From Gemmatimonadota bacterium (GTDB taxonomy: Bacteria > Gemmatimonadota > Gemmatimonadetes > Longimicrobiales > Gaopeijiaceae), in NCBI GenBank assembly GCA_041390125.1, contig JAWKQN010000005.1, forward strand, positions 292,001-356,000: a stretch of DNA of 64,000 bases, in the 5' to 3' direction. Below the pieces are notes generated by a model. It saw only the letters and a list, made by a program, of their open reading frames with translations. It was not told where the DNA came from and searched no databases. This document shows positions 9,780-17,968 of this stretch, piece after piece (position 1 is the first letter of the stretch; each line of letters opens with the position of its first letter). A program made the translations under genes and the position numbers.

Positions 9780-10619
9780 TCAGCGGGTGGGGACGACGCG
9801 GATGCGCCCGAAGGCGGCCTCGATGGAGATCCGGATGCGGCGTTCGGCCCGATCGAAGTCGGGCGTGACCCAGCGGCCGTCGCGTCGCTCCAGGCTCTCG
9901 GCGTCCATCCCCGTGAGAAAGCTGTCCTGCTCGATCTCCACGCCGAGGCCCGGCGGGATGCGCAGCTCGAGCGATCCGAGCCCCATCTCCACGCTCAGGC
10001 GGGCGTCCCGCCGCCAGCGGCCGTCGAGGTCGAGGGTCACGTCGCCGATGCCCGCATGGACCTCCATGCGCTCGGCGTTCAGGTTGCCCATCCCCTCGAA
10101 CCGGAAGTCGGCCGCGCCCACCTGCACGGAGACCGAGCCGGCCTCCACCGGATTGGGCTCGCCCACGCGCACCACGGTCTCGGAGGCGCCGGTCTTGAGG
10201 TCCAGGGTCGTCAGGCTGAGGCCGCCCAGCTCCAGTTCCGAGCGCACCGCACCCATCTCCAGGTCGAGGTCGATGGGCACGCCGCGCGCCAGCTCCAGGT
10301 CGAGCGCGCCCTGGCTGTCGCCCTTCAGGTCGATGGAGTTGCCTCTCCCGTCGACGCCGACCTCCAGGCGGCCGGAGCGATAGCTCGCCACCGGCGTGAA
10401 GGTGTCGGCGTCGTAGCGCAGCTGGACCCGGTAGAGCACCGATCCCGTGGCGGGGCGGAGCTGCACGCGACCCGCCCCGTAGCGCACCTCCACATCCAGG
10501 GAGCGCTCCTGCGTGCGCACGCGCGAGCTGGCGAAGTCACGCCAGTCCTGGGCGGCGACCGCCGTCGCGCTCGCGGCGCACAGGAGCGCCGCGCCGAGCA
10601 GCGCCTGCGTGCGCAGCAC
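9780..10619 (-). CDS. Secreted DUF4097-like beta-rich protein
   Basis: This 279-aa protein has a signal peptide (MLRTQALLGAALLCAAS, cleaved around AVAAQ). The mature part is built of repeating beta-strand segments such as LDLELARGVPIDLDLEMGA, LTTLDLKTGASETVVRVGEP and ADFRFEGMGNLNAERMEV. This is the right-handed adhesin-like pattern of the DUF4097/DUF2154 'toastrack' families, which usually accompany anti-sigma or PspC/LiaF-type envelope regulators. The GTG start at 10619 comes 2 nt after the stop of the bactofilin-like gene. As last gene of the sigma/anti-sigma locus it is probably an effector or periplasmic sensor of envelope stress; this role is inferred. Confidence 0.7.
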   Translation of the reverse strand: MLRTQALLGAALLCAASATAVAAQDWRDFASSRVRTQERSLDVEVRYGAGRVQLRPATGSVLYRVQLRYDADTFTPVASYRSGRLEVGVDGRGNSIDLKGDSQGALDLELARGVPIDLDLEMGAVRSELELGGLSLTTLDLKTGASETVVRVGEPNPVEAGSVSVQVGAADFRFEGMGNLNAERMEVHAGIGDVTLDLDGRWRRDARLSVEMGLGSLELRIPPGLGVEIEQDSFLTGMDAESLERRDGRWVTPDFDRAERRIRISIEAAFGRIRVVPTR

Positions 10620-10621
10620 GT

Positions 10622-12358
10622 TCAGCCCTCGGCGCCGGGACCGCGCCGGTCGTCGTCGCGCGCGTCCTCGTCCTCGGGGGACGGTGACGGCACGTCGGTC
10701 TCGACGTCGTCGAAGGCGAGCTCGACCTCGTCCACCGCCGGTCCGGTGGGCGGCGGCGCGTCGGTCGTGGGCTCCGAGGCGTACGTGTCGGGGGTGGGCT
10801 CGTCCATCCCCGCCGTGCCGCGTCCCCAGCGCTCCGAGCGCCAGCCCGACTTCCAGTCGTCGAAGGTGAAGCTCTCGCCCACCAGGTCGGGCCGGGAGCC
10901 GCCTCGCGTGAGGAGCACGGCCCCGAAGCCCACGGTGGCCATCGCCAGGATGGCCAGCGTGCCCACCGCCGACAGCAGGCCGTGCAGGAATCCCAGCAGG
11001 GAGCCCGCCATCTGCAGCGTGTTGGCGGCGACGAACACCAGCGTCGCGGCCGCGAGGCCGGCCGCCATGCGGTAGAGCGTGCCGGGCTCGCGGGCCCATT
11101 CGAAGCCCCTCACGTCGTGCGTGCGGATCCACTCGCCCACGTTGATGGCCACAGCCAACGCGCCGGCCAGGGCCGCCAGGCCCGCGGCGAGCGGGAAGAG
11201 CGGGATCCAGGCGATGGCCAGCGGGATCCCCACGATCGAGATCACGAGCGCCACGATGCCCAGCACCCAGGCGGGGACCAGCAGGAAGGCGCCGGCCAGG
11301 CCCACGGCGGCCGAGCGCGCCGGGTAGAGGCGCGCGGTCTCGGCGACCGCCTCCATGCGCGGTCCCGCGAAGTGGAGCAGCACCGCCCCGATCGCGCAGA
11401 GCACGCCGAAGGTCAGCAGGTTCTCCAGGATCCCACCGATGCCGGCCGCCACGTTGCGGAAGGGACTGCGCACGCTGCGACGCACGTCGTCGCGCATGCT
11501 GCGTCCCATCTCGCGCTCGACCTCGGAGCGGATCTCGTCGCGCAGGCTGTCCAGGTCGGGCAGCTCCACACGGCGCTCGGGATCCGCCCGCAGACGCGTG
11601 ACGTCTCCTCCGATCTCACCGTCGTCCGAGAGGCGCGCATCGAGCAGACGCACGTCCCCTTCGATCTCGCCGCTGTCGGACACCCGCAGGCGACCGCCGA
11701 CGACGATCACGTCCCCCGTCACGCGGCCATCGACGTTCAGGTTGCCGTCGACGATCAGGACGCTGCGGTCGACCACCTCGCCCTCGGCGATGCGTCCGTC
11801 CTCGCCGATGTACAGCTGCAGATCCTCGACGTCCACGCCTTCGAGCGCCGGTCCCAGCTCCGCGAGCCGGTCGGCGTGTCGGAGCAGCCCGAGCAGACCC
11901 CGCAGCCCGTCCACCTCGATCCCCGCGGCCGGTGCGGTCGGAGCCACGGCCACCGAGGGCGCGGCGGCTTCCTCGAGGGCGCGATCGATGCGCCGAGCGG
12001 CGTCCAGCGCGTCGCCGTCGAGGCCGGCCGGAGGGGCCCACTCCACCAGCGCCTCGGACAGCTCCACGCCACTCAGCGCGATGGCGCGCGAGAGGAGCGT
12101 GCGCCACGCCCGATCGAGGTCGTCCCCCGAGCGGAAGGAGGCCACCACGTCGCCGCCGATCCGGACCTCTCCGTCCGCGAGGGCGATCTCGACGGCGTCG
12201 CCGTCCGCCAGCTCGAGCTCCAGGCGTGCCTCCGCGGACGATACCGCGACCTGGCTGGAGACCACGGTGGGCTCCTGCGCCATGGCCGGAACGGCCCACA
12301 GCGGGAGCGAGAGCAGGAGGGCCACCAGGGCCCCCGGTCTAGAGACGAGCCCGCGCAT
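10622..12358 (-). CDS. Secreted/membrane bactofilin-like (polymer-forming) protein
   Basis: The 578-aa protein has a signal peptide (ends AVPAMAQE). An N-terminal globular part carries acidic strands. A short right-handed beta-helix follows at ~185-260 (RSVLIVDGNLNVDGRVTGDV, GEIEGDVRLL, GEIGGDV), typical of bactofilin/polymer-forming domains. Then come about four to six transmembrane helices (~310-490) and a disordered acidic C-terminal tail. Topology implies a periplasmic beta-helix anchored in the inner membrane. The start at ATG 12358 overlaps the anti-sigma gene by 20 nt; GTG 12367 is an alternative. Probably co-expressed with the anti-sigma factor. Confidence 0.7.
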   Translation of the reverse strand: MRGLVSRPGALVALLLSLPLWAVPAMAQEPTVVSSQVAVSSAEARLELELADGDAVEIALADGEVRIGGDVVASFRSGDDLDRAWRTLLSRAIALSGVELSEALVEWAPPAGLDGDALDAARRIDRALEEAAAPSVAVAPTAPAAGIEVDGLRGLLGLLRHADRLAELGPALEGVDVEDLQLYIGEDGRIAEGEVVDRSVLIVDGNLNVDGRVTGDVIVVGGRLRVSDSGEIEGDVRLLDARLSDDGEIGGDVTRLRADPERRVELPDLDSLRDEIRSEVEREMGRSMRDDVRRSVRSPFRNVAAGIGGILENLLTFGVLCAIGAVLLHFAGPRMEAVAETARLYPARSAAVGLAGAFLLVPAWVLGIVALVISIVGIPLAIAWIPLFPLAAGLAALAGALAVAINVGEWIRTHDVRGFEWAREPGTLYRMAAGLAAATLVFVAANTLQMAGSLLGFLHGLLSAVGTLAILAMATVGFGAVLLTRGGSRPDLVGESFTFDDWKSGWRSERWGRGTAGMDEPTPDTYASEPTTDAPPPTGPAVDEVELAFDDVETDVPSPSPEDEDARDDDRRGPGAEG

Positions 12359-13232
12359 ACGAACCACCCGACGAGCGGTGAGGGATCAACAGGTTCCGAT
12401 ACAGGACCCACAGCGCGATCAACGTCAGCGCGCTGAACAGGAGGAACCCTCCTGCCAGGGTCGCAGGGGAGGAGAGGGCCTGGATGCGTTGGGGATCGAT
12501 CGTCGCCAGAAGGGTGGCGATCGGGCTCCACGCCGCAGCGGACCACTCGAGCAGCTTCCAGCCGGCATAGCGGGCCACCGCCGAGGCGGTGACCATCGGA
12601 TTCGAGAACAGGCTCCACAGGAGCAGCGCGGCCACCGCGGCCGGCGCGGTGGCGACGCCCGCGATGGCAGCCCAGCCGCGCGGGTGGATGCGGGCCAGGG
12701 CGGCCCCGGAACGCGCCGCCCACAGCTGCACCCGACCGCGGACCGTGCGGGGCTGGGCCGCAGGCACCTGGGCCAGCACGCGGGCCGCGAAGCCCGGTGC
12801 CGGCGCCGCCTGCGGCAGCTCCGCCAGGCGGGTGAACAACCCCTCCCACCGGGTGTGGTCGGCCGCGCAGGCGCTGCAGGCCGCGAGATGCTGTCGCACC
12901 CGGGCGTCGGCTTCGGCCGGCATCACGCCGTCCACGGCGTCCAGCAGCTCCTCCGGCGTCGGATGCCACCCCTCCAGCGCCGCCGGGACGGCCCCCGGCG
13001 CGACCATGGGCCGGATCCCGGCCACCCGATCGAGCACGCGATCGGCGAAGTCGGCGCGGGGCCGCAAGGCGGGGAGGCTGGACATGGCGCCGAAGAGCCG
13101 CGTCCAGCGGGCGTACTCGCCCCGACACCGGGCACACGAGGCCAGGTGCCCCTCGGCGACCAGGGTCTCCTCGCGGGAGAGCCGGCCGTCCAGGAGCGCC
13201 TGGAGCTCAGCGGTGTGCAGGTGTCCGTTCAT
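12339..13232 (-). CDS. Anti-sigma factor with two tandem HC2 zinc fingers
   Basis: Anti-sigma factors of the ZAS type bind a cognate ECF sigma factor through a zinc-binding HxxxCxxC domain. This 297-aa protein carries two: His29-Cys33-Cys36 (HLASCARC) and His115-Cys119-Cys122 (HLAACSAC). A duplicated domain is uncommon. Two hydrophobic segments (~190-210, ~258-278) anchor it in the membrane. It lies 139 nt downstream of the ECF sigma gene on the same strand and has its own GAAACC-N16-CGTA promoter (13283-13308), so it can be expressed separately. Confidence 0.85.
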   Translation of the reverse strand: MNGHLHTAELQALLDGRLSREETLVAEGHLASCARCRGEYARWTRLFGAMSSLPALRPRADFADRVLDRVAGIRPMVAPGAVPAALEGWHPTPEELLDAVDGVMPAEADARVRQHLAACSACAADHTRWEGLFTRLAELPQAAPAPGFAARVLAQVPAAQPRTVRGRVQLWAARSGAALARIHPRGWAAIAGVATAPAAVAALLLWSLFSNPMVTASAVARYAGWKLLEWSAAAWSPIATLLATIDPQRIQALSSPATLAGGFLLFSALTLIALWVLYRNLLIPHRSSGGSYARARL

Positions 13233-13282
13233 GCTCGTCCTGGTGCCGGGGCCCGACCCACGCCGGGCGCGTCCCGAGGCCC

Positions 13283-13308
13283 TACGGATCCGGGGGCCCG
13301 GAGGTTTC
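13283..13308 (-). promoter_or_regulatory. ECF-type promoter of the anti-sigma operon
   Basis: On the minus strand: GAAACC (13308-13303), 16 nt, CGTA (13286-13283), followed by GGGCC. It is preceded by C (CGAAACC). The sequence matches the sigma-gene promoter at the same spacing and begins 50 nt before the anti-sigma ATG. The pattern resembles ECF promoters of the SigW class (TGAAAC/CGTA). Confidence 0.75.
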
Positions 13309-13371
13309 GCGGATCCCCGCCTCTAACCCCTTGCGGGGGAAGCCCTTCGCGGAGGTGCTCCAAGGGGCCGC

Positions 13372-14016
13372 TCACGGGCGTACCGGCTCCAGCAGGCCCA
13401 TCAGCTCATGGCGGGCGCGGTGCAGATACGTCTTCACGGTCCCGAGCGGGATCTCCATGATCTGGGCGATCTCCTCGTAGGCGTATCCTTCCACGTGGCG
13501 GAGCAGCACGGCGGTCCGGTACTCCGGCCGCAAGCGGCCGATCGCCTCCTCGATCTGGGCGCCCAGCTCGCGGTTCTCCACGAACTCCTGCGGGCTCTCG
13601 CCGTCCGACTCCACGGTCAGACGGGACTGGGCCTGCTCTTCGGCGCTCGTGGCGTGGGGGGAGCCGTCGATCGAGACCGTGTCGAGCTTGCGCTTGCGCA
13701 GGTGATCGATCGTCAGGTTGTTGGCGATCTTGAAGATCCAGCTCGAGAACTTGTAGCGGGGGTCGTAGCGGCCCAGCGCGTTGAAGGCCCGGATGAACGT
13801 CTCCTGGGCCAGGTCCTCGGCCAGCGATCGGTCCCGCACCATCCGCAGGATCAGCGAGAAGATCGGACGCTCGTAGCGTTCGAGCAGCTCGCGGAACGCG
13901 GACTCGCGCCCCCGGAGCGCGCGGGTGACGAGCTCGCGATCGTCCACGACGACACCGGCCCCCACCGCGGGAGCGGGGGTCGGGTTCGTGCGTTCGACGC
14001 GCGATGCTTCGGCCAT
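13372..14016 (-). CDS. ECF RNA polymerase sigma factor (RpoE/SigW-like)
   Basis: This 214-aa sigma-70 family protein contains region 2 (~40-105: ESAFRELLERYERPIFSLIL, LAEDLAQETFIRAFNAL, FSSWIFKIANNLTIDHLRKRK) and region 4 (~150-205: RLRPEYRTAVLLRHVEGYAY with the helix-turn-helix YEEIAQIMEIPLGTVKTYLHRAR). It lacks region 3. Directly downstream is the membrane anti-sigma factor, the usual partner. A promoter of its own predicted class lies 42 nt upstream of the ATG, indicating positive autoregulation. The reading frame extends further upstream but without start signals; ATG 14016 is the natural start. Confidence 0.95.
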   Translation of the reverse strand: MAEASRVERTNPTPAPAVGAGVVVDDRELVTRALRGRESAFRELLERYERPIFSLILRMVRDRSLAEDLAQETFIRAFNALGRYDPRYKFSSWIFKIANNLTIDHLRKRKLDTVSIDGSPHATSAEEQAQSRLTVESDGESPQEFVENRELGAQIEEAIGRLRPEYRTAVLLRHVEGYAYEEIAQIMEIPLGTVKTYLHRARHELMGLLEPVRP

Positions 14017-14058
14017 CTCACCTCGGGTGTGGCCCGCCGTGTCCGATTCCACCGGCCC

Positions 14059-14084
14059 TACGCGGCCGTGGCGGCCGAGGTTTC
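14059..14084 (-). promoter_or_regulatory. ECF-type autoregulatory promoter of the sigma factor gene
   Basis: On the minus strand: GAAACC (14084-14079), 16 nt, CGTA (14062-14059), then GGGCC. Element order, spacing and the GGGCC after CGTA equal those at 13283-13308. It lies 42 nt upstream of the ATG at 14016. The -35 hexamer sits in a near-palindrome GGTTTCGGAACC (14079-14090). Confidence 0.75.
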
Positions 14085-14112
14085 GGAACCCGGGCGCCGG
14101 GGCGGGGTTCCG
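14084..14112. repeat. Inverted repeat beside the sigma-gene promoter
   Basis: CGGAACCC (14084-14091) and GGGTTCCG (14105-14112) are perfect complements with a 13-nt spacer, in the divergent region between the ECF sigma gene and menG. It abuts the -35 element and could be an operator or a transcript hairpin on the menG side. Confidence 0.45.
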
Positions 14113-14169
14113 GCTCCCCGCACCCGCCATCGGCCACCCGCTCCGCCAGCCCGAGCCCGCCACCGCACC

Positions 14170-14898
14170 ATGCCCACCCCGTCCGAGGCGCGCCCCTCCG
14201 AAGGGGCCGACCGCGAGCGACAGGTCCGGCGGATCTTCTCCGAGATCGCCCCCCGCTACGACCTGCTGAACCACGTCCTCAGCCTCAACATCGACCGGCG
14301 CTGGCGGCGTCGGGCCATCGACCGGCTGGGGTGGGAGCGCACCCCGGAGGGACGGTTCCTGGATGGGTGCGCCGGCACGTACGACCTGGCCCTCGAGCTG
14401 GCGCGGCGGCCGGCATTCCGGGGTCGGGTCGTGGCCTCCGACTTCGCCCATCCCATGCTGGTCCAGGGCCGTCCGAAGCTGGCGGGGACGGGGATCACGT
14501 CCCTCTGCGCCGATTCGCTCCGGCTGCCCTTCCCGGACGCGTCCTTCGACGGGGCCACGGTGGGCTTCGGCGTGCGCAACCTCGCCGACCTGGACCGGGG
14601 CTTGAGGGAGTTGGCGCGCGTGCTGCGGCCGGGCGCGCGGGCCGTGATCCTCGAGTTCACCACGCCGCCGAGCCGGCTGATGCGCTCCCTGTATCTGTTC
14701 TACTTCCACCACATCCTGCCCCGGGTGGGGCGGTGGGTCTCCGGCCACCCCTGGGCCTACACCTACCTGCCCGAGTCCGTGAAGGAGTTCCCGGGGCCGG
14801 AGGAGCTGGCGGAGCGCATGCGGCGGGCCGGCTTCTCCGACGCCCGCTGGTCGCTCGTCAGCGGGGGGATCGCGGCGATCCACGTGGCGGAGCGCTGA
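14170..14898 (+). CDS. menG: Demethylmenaquinone methyltransferase (MenG/UbiE family)
   Basis: MenG/UbiE C-methylates demethylmenaquinone (or the ubiquinone precursor) using SAM, the last step of menaquinone synthesis. The 242-aa protein has the family start segment VRRIFSEIAPRYDLLNHVLS, the SAM-binding loop FLDGCAGTYDLALELA (family form GTGDLA; here GTYDLA), and the later motif VGFGVRNLADLDRGL. A menaquinone role is inferred because other quinone genes are absent. ATG 14170 begins the recognisable homology. Its 3' end overlaps convergently with the M16 protease gene by 41 nt, which is unusual but leaves both conserved termini intact. Confidence 0.92.
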   Translation: MPTPSEARPSEGADRERQVRRIFSEIAPRYDLLNHVLSLNIDRRWRRRAIDRLGWERTPEGRFLDGCAGTYDLALELARRPAFRGRVVASDFAHPMLVQGRPKLAGTGITSLCADSLRLPFPDASFDGATVGFGVRNLADLDRGLRELARVLRPGARAVILEFTTPPSRLMRSLYLFYFHHILPRVGRWVSGHPWAYTYLPESVKEFPGPEELAERMRRAGFSDARWSLVSGGIAAIHVAER

Positions 14899-17800
14899 CC
14901 GGCTCCACCGCCTCGTCCGCGGACGCCTCCAGCAGGGTCACGGGCCCCAGCCGTTCGAGCTCCGGCAGCAGGATGTCCGGATCACCCACCAGCAGCCACG
15001 TGATCTTGCCGGGGTCGAACTGCGCCTTCACCACGCGGAGCACGTCGTCGGGCTCCACGCGCTGGATCTCCTCGAGGTAGGTCTCGAGCCAGTCGGCGGG
15101 GATGTCCGACGCCAGGTACGACATCCGACGCTGCACCACCTGGGCTGCGCTCTGGAGGGTGAAGACCATGCCGTTGGTGATCTCCTCGCGGATGCTGCGC
15201 ACCTCCGCGCGCTCGGGTGCCTGCTCGCTCATCTGGCGGAGCACGTCCAGCATGACCTCCGCCGCCGGCACGGTGGTCTCCGTGCGCGAGCTGGTCACCA
15301 TGGCGAGGATTCCGTTGCTGCGACGCGGCGCCGTCCAGGTGGACGTCGCGCCGTAGGCGTATCCCTTCTCGGTGCGGATGCGCTGCATGAGGCGGCTGGA
15401 CATCCCGCTCGAGCCCAGGATCGAGTTGGCCACGCGCGATGCGAAGTAGTCGGCGCGGTCTCCCTCCCGCACGGTCGTCGGCTGACCGAGCACCACCGTG
15501 GCCTGCGGCGTCCGCTTGGGGATGAGGAAGATCCCACCGGCGCTGCGAACGGTCGGCGGCGCGGGATCGTCGAGCGAGCGTGCGCACGGGGGCCACGCCT
15601 GCAGCAAGGGTTCGAGGCGGGTGCGGGCCTCGCTCCACGACAGGTCCCCGGCGATGCCGATGATCAGCTGGTCGCGACAGAAGATGGCCGCGTGCGCGTC
15701 CCGCAGCGTGGTGGGGTTCACCCGCTCCTGCGTGAGGTCGTCCGCGCCCATGTCCCATCCGATGGGGTGCTCCCCGAACATCAGATGGTTGAACGCCGAG
15801 TAGGCCACGCTCTGCGGCGAATCCTCGCTGCGTCGGGTGTAGTCGAGCTCGCGAGCCCGCCAGATCTCGATCTCGGTGCTGTCGAATCGAGGTTCCAGGA
15901 GGACCTGCCGCCACAAGGAGAGGCCGTCCTCCAGATCGCGGGAGAGCACGTTGAAGCCCGAGGCCATCGCTTCGCCGGTCGAGCTGAAGGAGCTCTCCAT
16001 CGCCAGCAGCTCCATGCGCAGCGAAAGCGAATCCGGCGGCAGGCGCTCGGTCCCGCCGTTCTGCAGCATCGAGCTCAAGGCCGTCACGGCGGCGTATTGC
16101 GTCCGGGGAAGGTGGGCGAAGCCGCGATCGAACCGGAAGAACACACTGGCCAGCGGGAGCGAGTGGTCCTCGAGGAACACCACGGGCACGCCCTCCAGCC
16201 GTTCGACCCGGGGCTCGGTCTCGTCGTAGCGGAGTGGCGGCGGCTCGAAGGCGAGCGCCGGCCCCCGTCCGACCTCGGCGTCGGGAGATGCGGGAGCCAC
16301 CCGCGGGAGCCCGACCTGGATGCGCTGGCGCACGCGGTCCGCGCCCGCCTGCGCCGGCCGGCGGGGCGGCGTGTCCCCAGGCTCCCCGCCGGCCTCTGCC
16401 GGGGCGGCCGTGGAGTCCGGGGCGGTCGCGTCGGCGACGACCGGGCGTCGCAGCAGAGCAACGCTGCGCTGCTGCTCGACCAGCCAGGCCTGGGCGACGC
16501 GCTGCACGTCCGCAGGGGTGACGTCCACCATCCGGTCGGTGGCGCGGAAGGTCTCGCGCCAGTCCCCGTGACGTGCCACGGTGCCCGCGAGCTCGAAGGC
16601 GAGCGAGAGGTTCGAGCGCAACCTGCGCACGGCGCCCGCCTCCAGCTGGTTCCGCACGCGGGTCAGCTCCAGCTCCACCGGCGGCTCCTGCCGCAGACGT
16701 TCGACCTCCTCCAGGATGGCGCTGCGCAGCTCCTGCACGTCGTGCCCGGGCGCGGGCAGCGCTTCGACGACCAGCAGCCCCGGATAGCGGCCCCCCGGGA
16801 CGGTCGAGCTGACGACGGACGATGCGATCCGCTCCTGGGTGACCATCCGCTTGTGCAACCGGGACGTCCGCCCGGCGGTGAGCACGGCCGACAGCATCTG
16901 CAGCGCAGGGGCGTCGGGGTGGTCCAACGCGGGGATGTGCCACGCCACCCGGATGCGTGGCTCGGCGTCGAAGGTCACCTCCACCGTCCGCTCCCCGTCC
17001 TGCGGCGGCTCGACCACCGTCACCGGCGGCGGAACCTCTCCCGGCGGCACGGTGGAGAAGTACCGCTCCGCCATGTCCAGCGTCGCCTCGGCGTCCACGT
17101 CGCCGACGATGGCCACGACCGTGTTGCGGGCACCGTAGTAGCGTCGGAAATAGGCTTCGACCCGGGGCCGGTCGAGGCGCTCCAGGTCCTCCAGCGTTCC
17201 CACGACGGGCTGCCCGTAGGGGTGCACCCGGAACGCCTCCGCCATGTGCGCCTCATAGAGCTTGCCGGCGGGGTCGGTGTCGACGCGCAGGTTGCGCTCC
17301 TCGATGACGACGTTGCGCTCCGTGTGGAATTCGCGGAACACCGGGTTCAGCCGGCGATCCGCCTCGAGGATCATCCAGAGCTCCAATCGGTTCGCCGGAA
17401 GCTCGACGAAATAGACCGTCTCCTCCGCCGTGGTCGTGGCGTTGAGCCCGCGCGCACCGTTCTCCGAGTAGATGCGGTCGAGCTCGTTGGGGTTCACGAA
17501 GCGACGGGCGCGGGCTTCGAGCGCCTGCAGCCGCTCCTCCAGCCGACCCACGCGCACGGCGTTGGCCTCGACGCCGCGGTCGCGCTCCGCGACCAGGGAG
17601 TCGAAGACCGCGTCGATCTGCGGGAACAGCTCCATCTCGCGCTCCAGGGAGCGCGTCCCGATCGTCGTCGTGCCCTTGAACAGCAGGTGCTCGAGCAGAT
17701 GCACGATCCCGGTCTCTCCCGGGACCTCGTCGACCCCGCCCACCCCGGTGTGCACGGCGAAAGCGATGGTCGGCGACGTCGGGCGGGGAAGCACCACGAA

Positions 17801-17968
17801 GCGCATGCCGTTCGCGAGCGTGCGCTCGGCGACGGGCAACTCCGGGATGCCGTCGTCCGACGTCTGGGCTGCTGCGGAGACGGGAAGGGTGCCGAGCGCC
17901 ATCCCCAGGACGGCGCCGACGCGTCGCAGCGCGTGGATCAGGGCGGAGCGGGCTGGCAGCGTGGACAC
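14858..17968 (-). CDS. Secreted M16 family zinc metalloprotease (two-repeat type)
   Basis: M16 (insulinase/pitrilysin-like) proteases clamp and degrade short peptides. The 1,036-aa protein starts with GTG 17968 followed by a signal peptide (ends SAAAQ). The inverted zinc motif HLLEH (90-94) lies in GIVHLLEHLLFKGT, and a second M16 half of similar length (~600-1020) lacks HxxEH, as is typical for the inactive half. It is therefore exported, probably periplasmic or outer-membrane-associated. The start overlaps the 3' end of mutM by 31 nt, and the C-terminal region overlaps menG convergently. It is last of the metB-M48-purD-ybjQ-mutM gene row. Confidence 0.88.
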   Translation of the reverse strand: MSTLPARSALIHALRRVGAVLGMALGTLPVSAAAQTSDDGIPELPVAERTLANGMRFVVLPRPTSPTIAFAVHTGVGGVDEVPGETGIVHLLEHLLFKGTTTIGTRSLEREMELFPQIDAVFDSLVAERDRGVEANAVRVGRLEERLQALEARARRFVNPNELDRIYSENGARGLNATTTAEETVYFVELPANRLELWMILEADRRLNPVFREFHTERNVVIEERNLRVDTDPAGKLYEAHMAEAFRVHPYGQPVVGTLEDLERLDRPRVEAYFRRYYGARNTVVAIVGDVDAEATLDMAERYFSTVPPGEVPPPVTVVEPPQDGERTVEVTFDAEPRIRVAWHIPALDHPDAPALQMLSAVLTAGRTSRLHKRMVTQERIASSVVSSTVPGGRYPGLLVVEALPAPGHDVQELRSAILEEVERLRQEPPVELELTRVRNQLEAGAVRRLRSNLSLAFELAGTVARHGDWRETFRATDRMVDVTPADVQRVAQAWLVEQQRSVALLRRPVVADATAPDSTAAPAEAGGEPGDTPPRRPAQAGADRVRQRIQVGLPRVAPASPDAEVGRGPALAFEPPPLRYDETEPRVERLEGVPVVFLEDHSLPLASVFFRFDRGFAHLPRTQYAAVTALSSMLQNGGTERLPPDSLSLRMELLAMESSFSSTGEAMASGFNVLSRDLEDGLSLWRQVLLEPRFDSTEIEIWRARELDYTRRSEDSPQSVAYSAFNHLMFGEHPIGWDMGADDLTQERVNPTTLRDAHAAIFCRDQLIIGIAGDLSWSEARTRLEPLLQAWPPCARSLDDPAPPTVRSAGGIFLIPKRTPQATVVLGQPTTVREGDRADYFASRVANSILGSSGMSSRLMQRIRTEKGYAYGATSTWTAPRRSNGILAMVTSSRTETTVPAAEVMLDVLRQMSEQAPERAEVRSIREEITNGMVFTLQSAAQVVQRRMSYLASDIPADWLETYLEEIQRVEPDDVLRVVKAQFDPGKITWLLVGDPDILLPELERLGPVTLLEASADEAVEPVSAPPRGSPRSPR

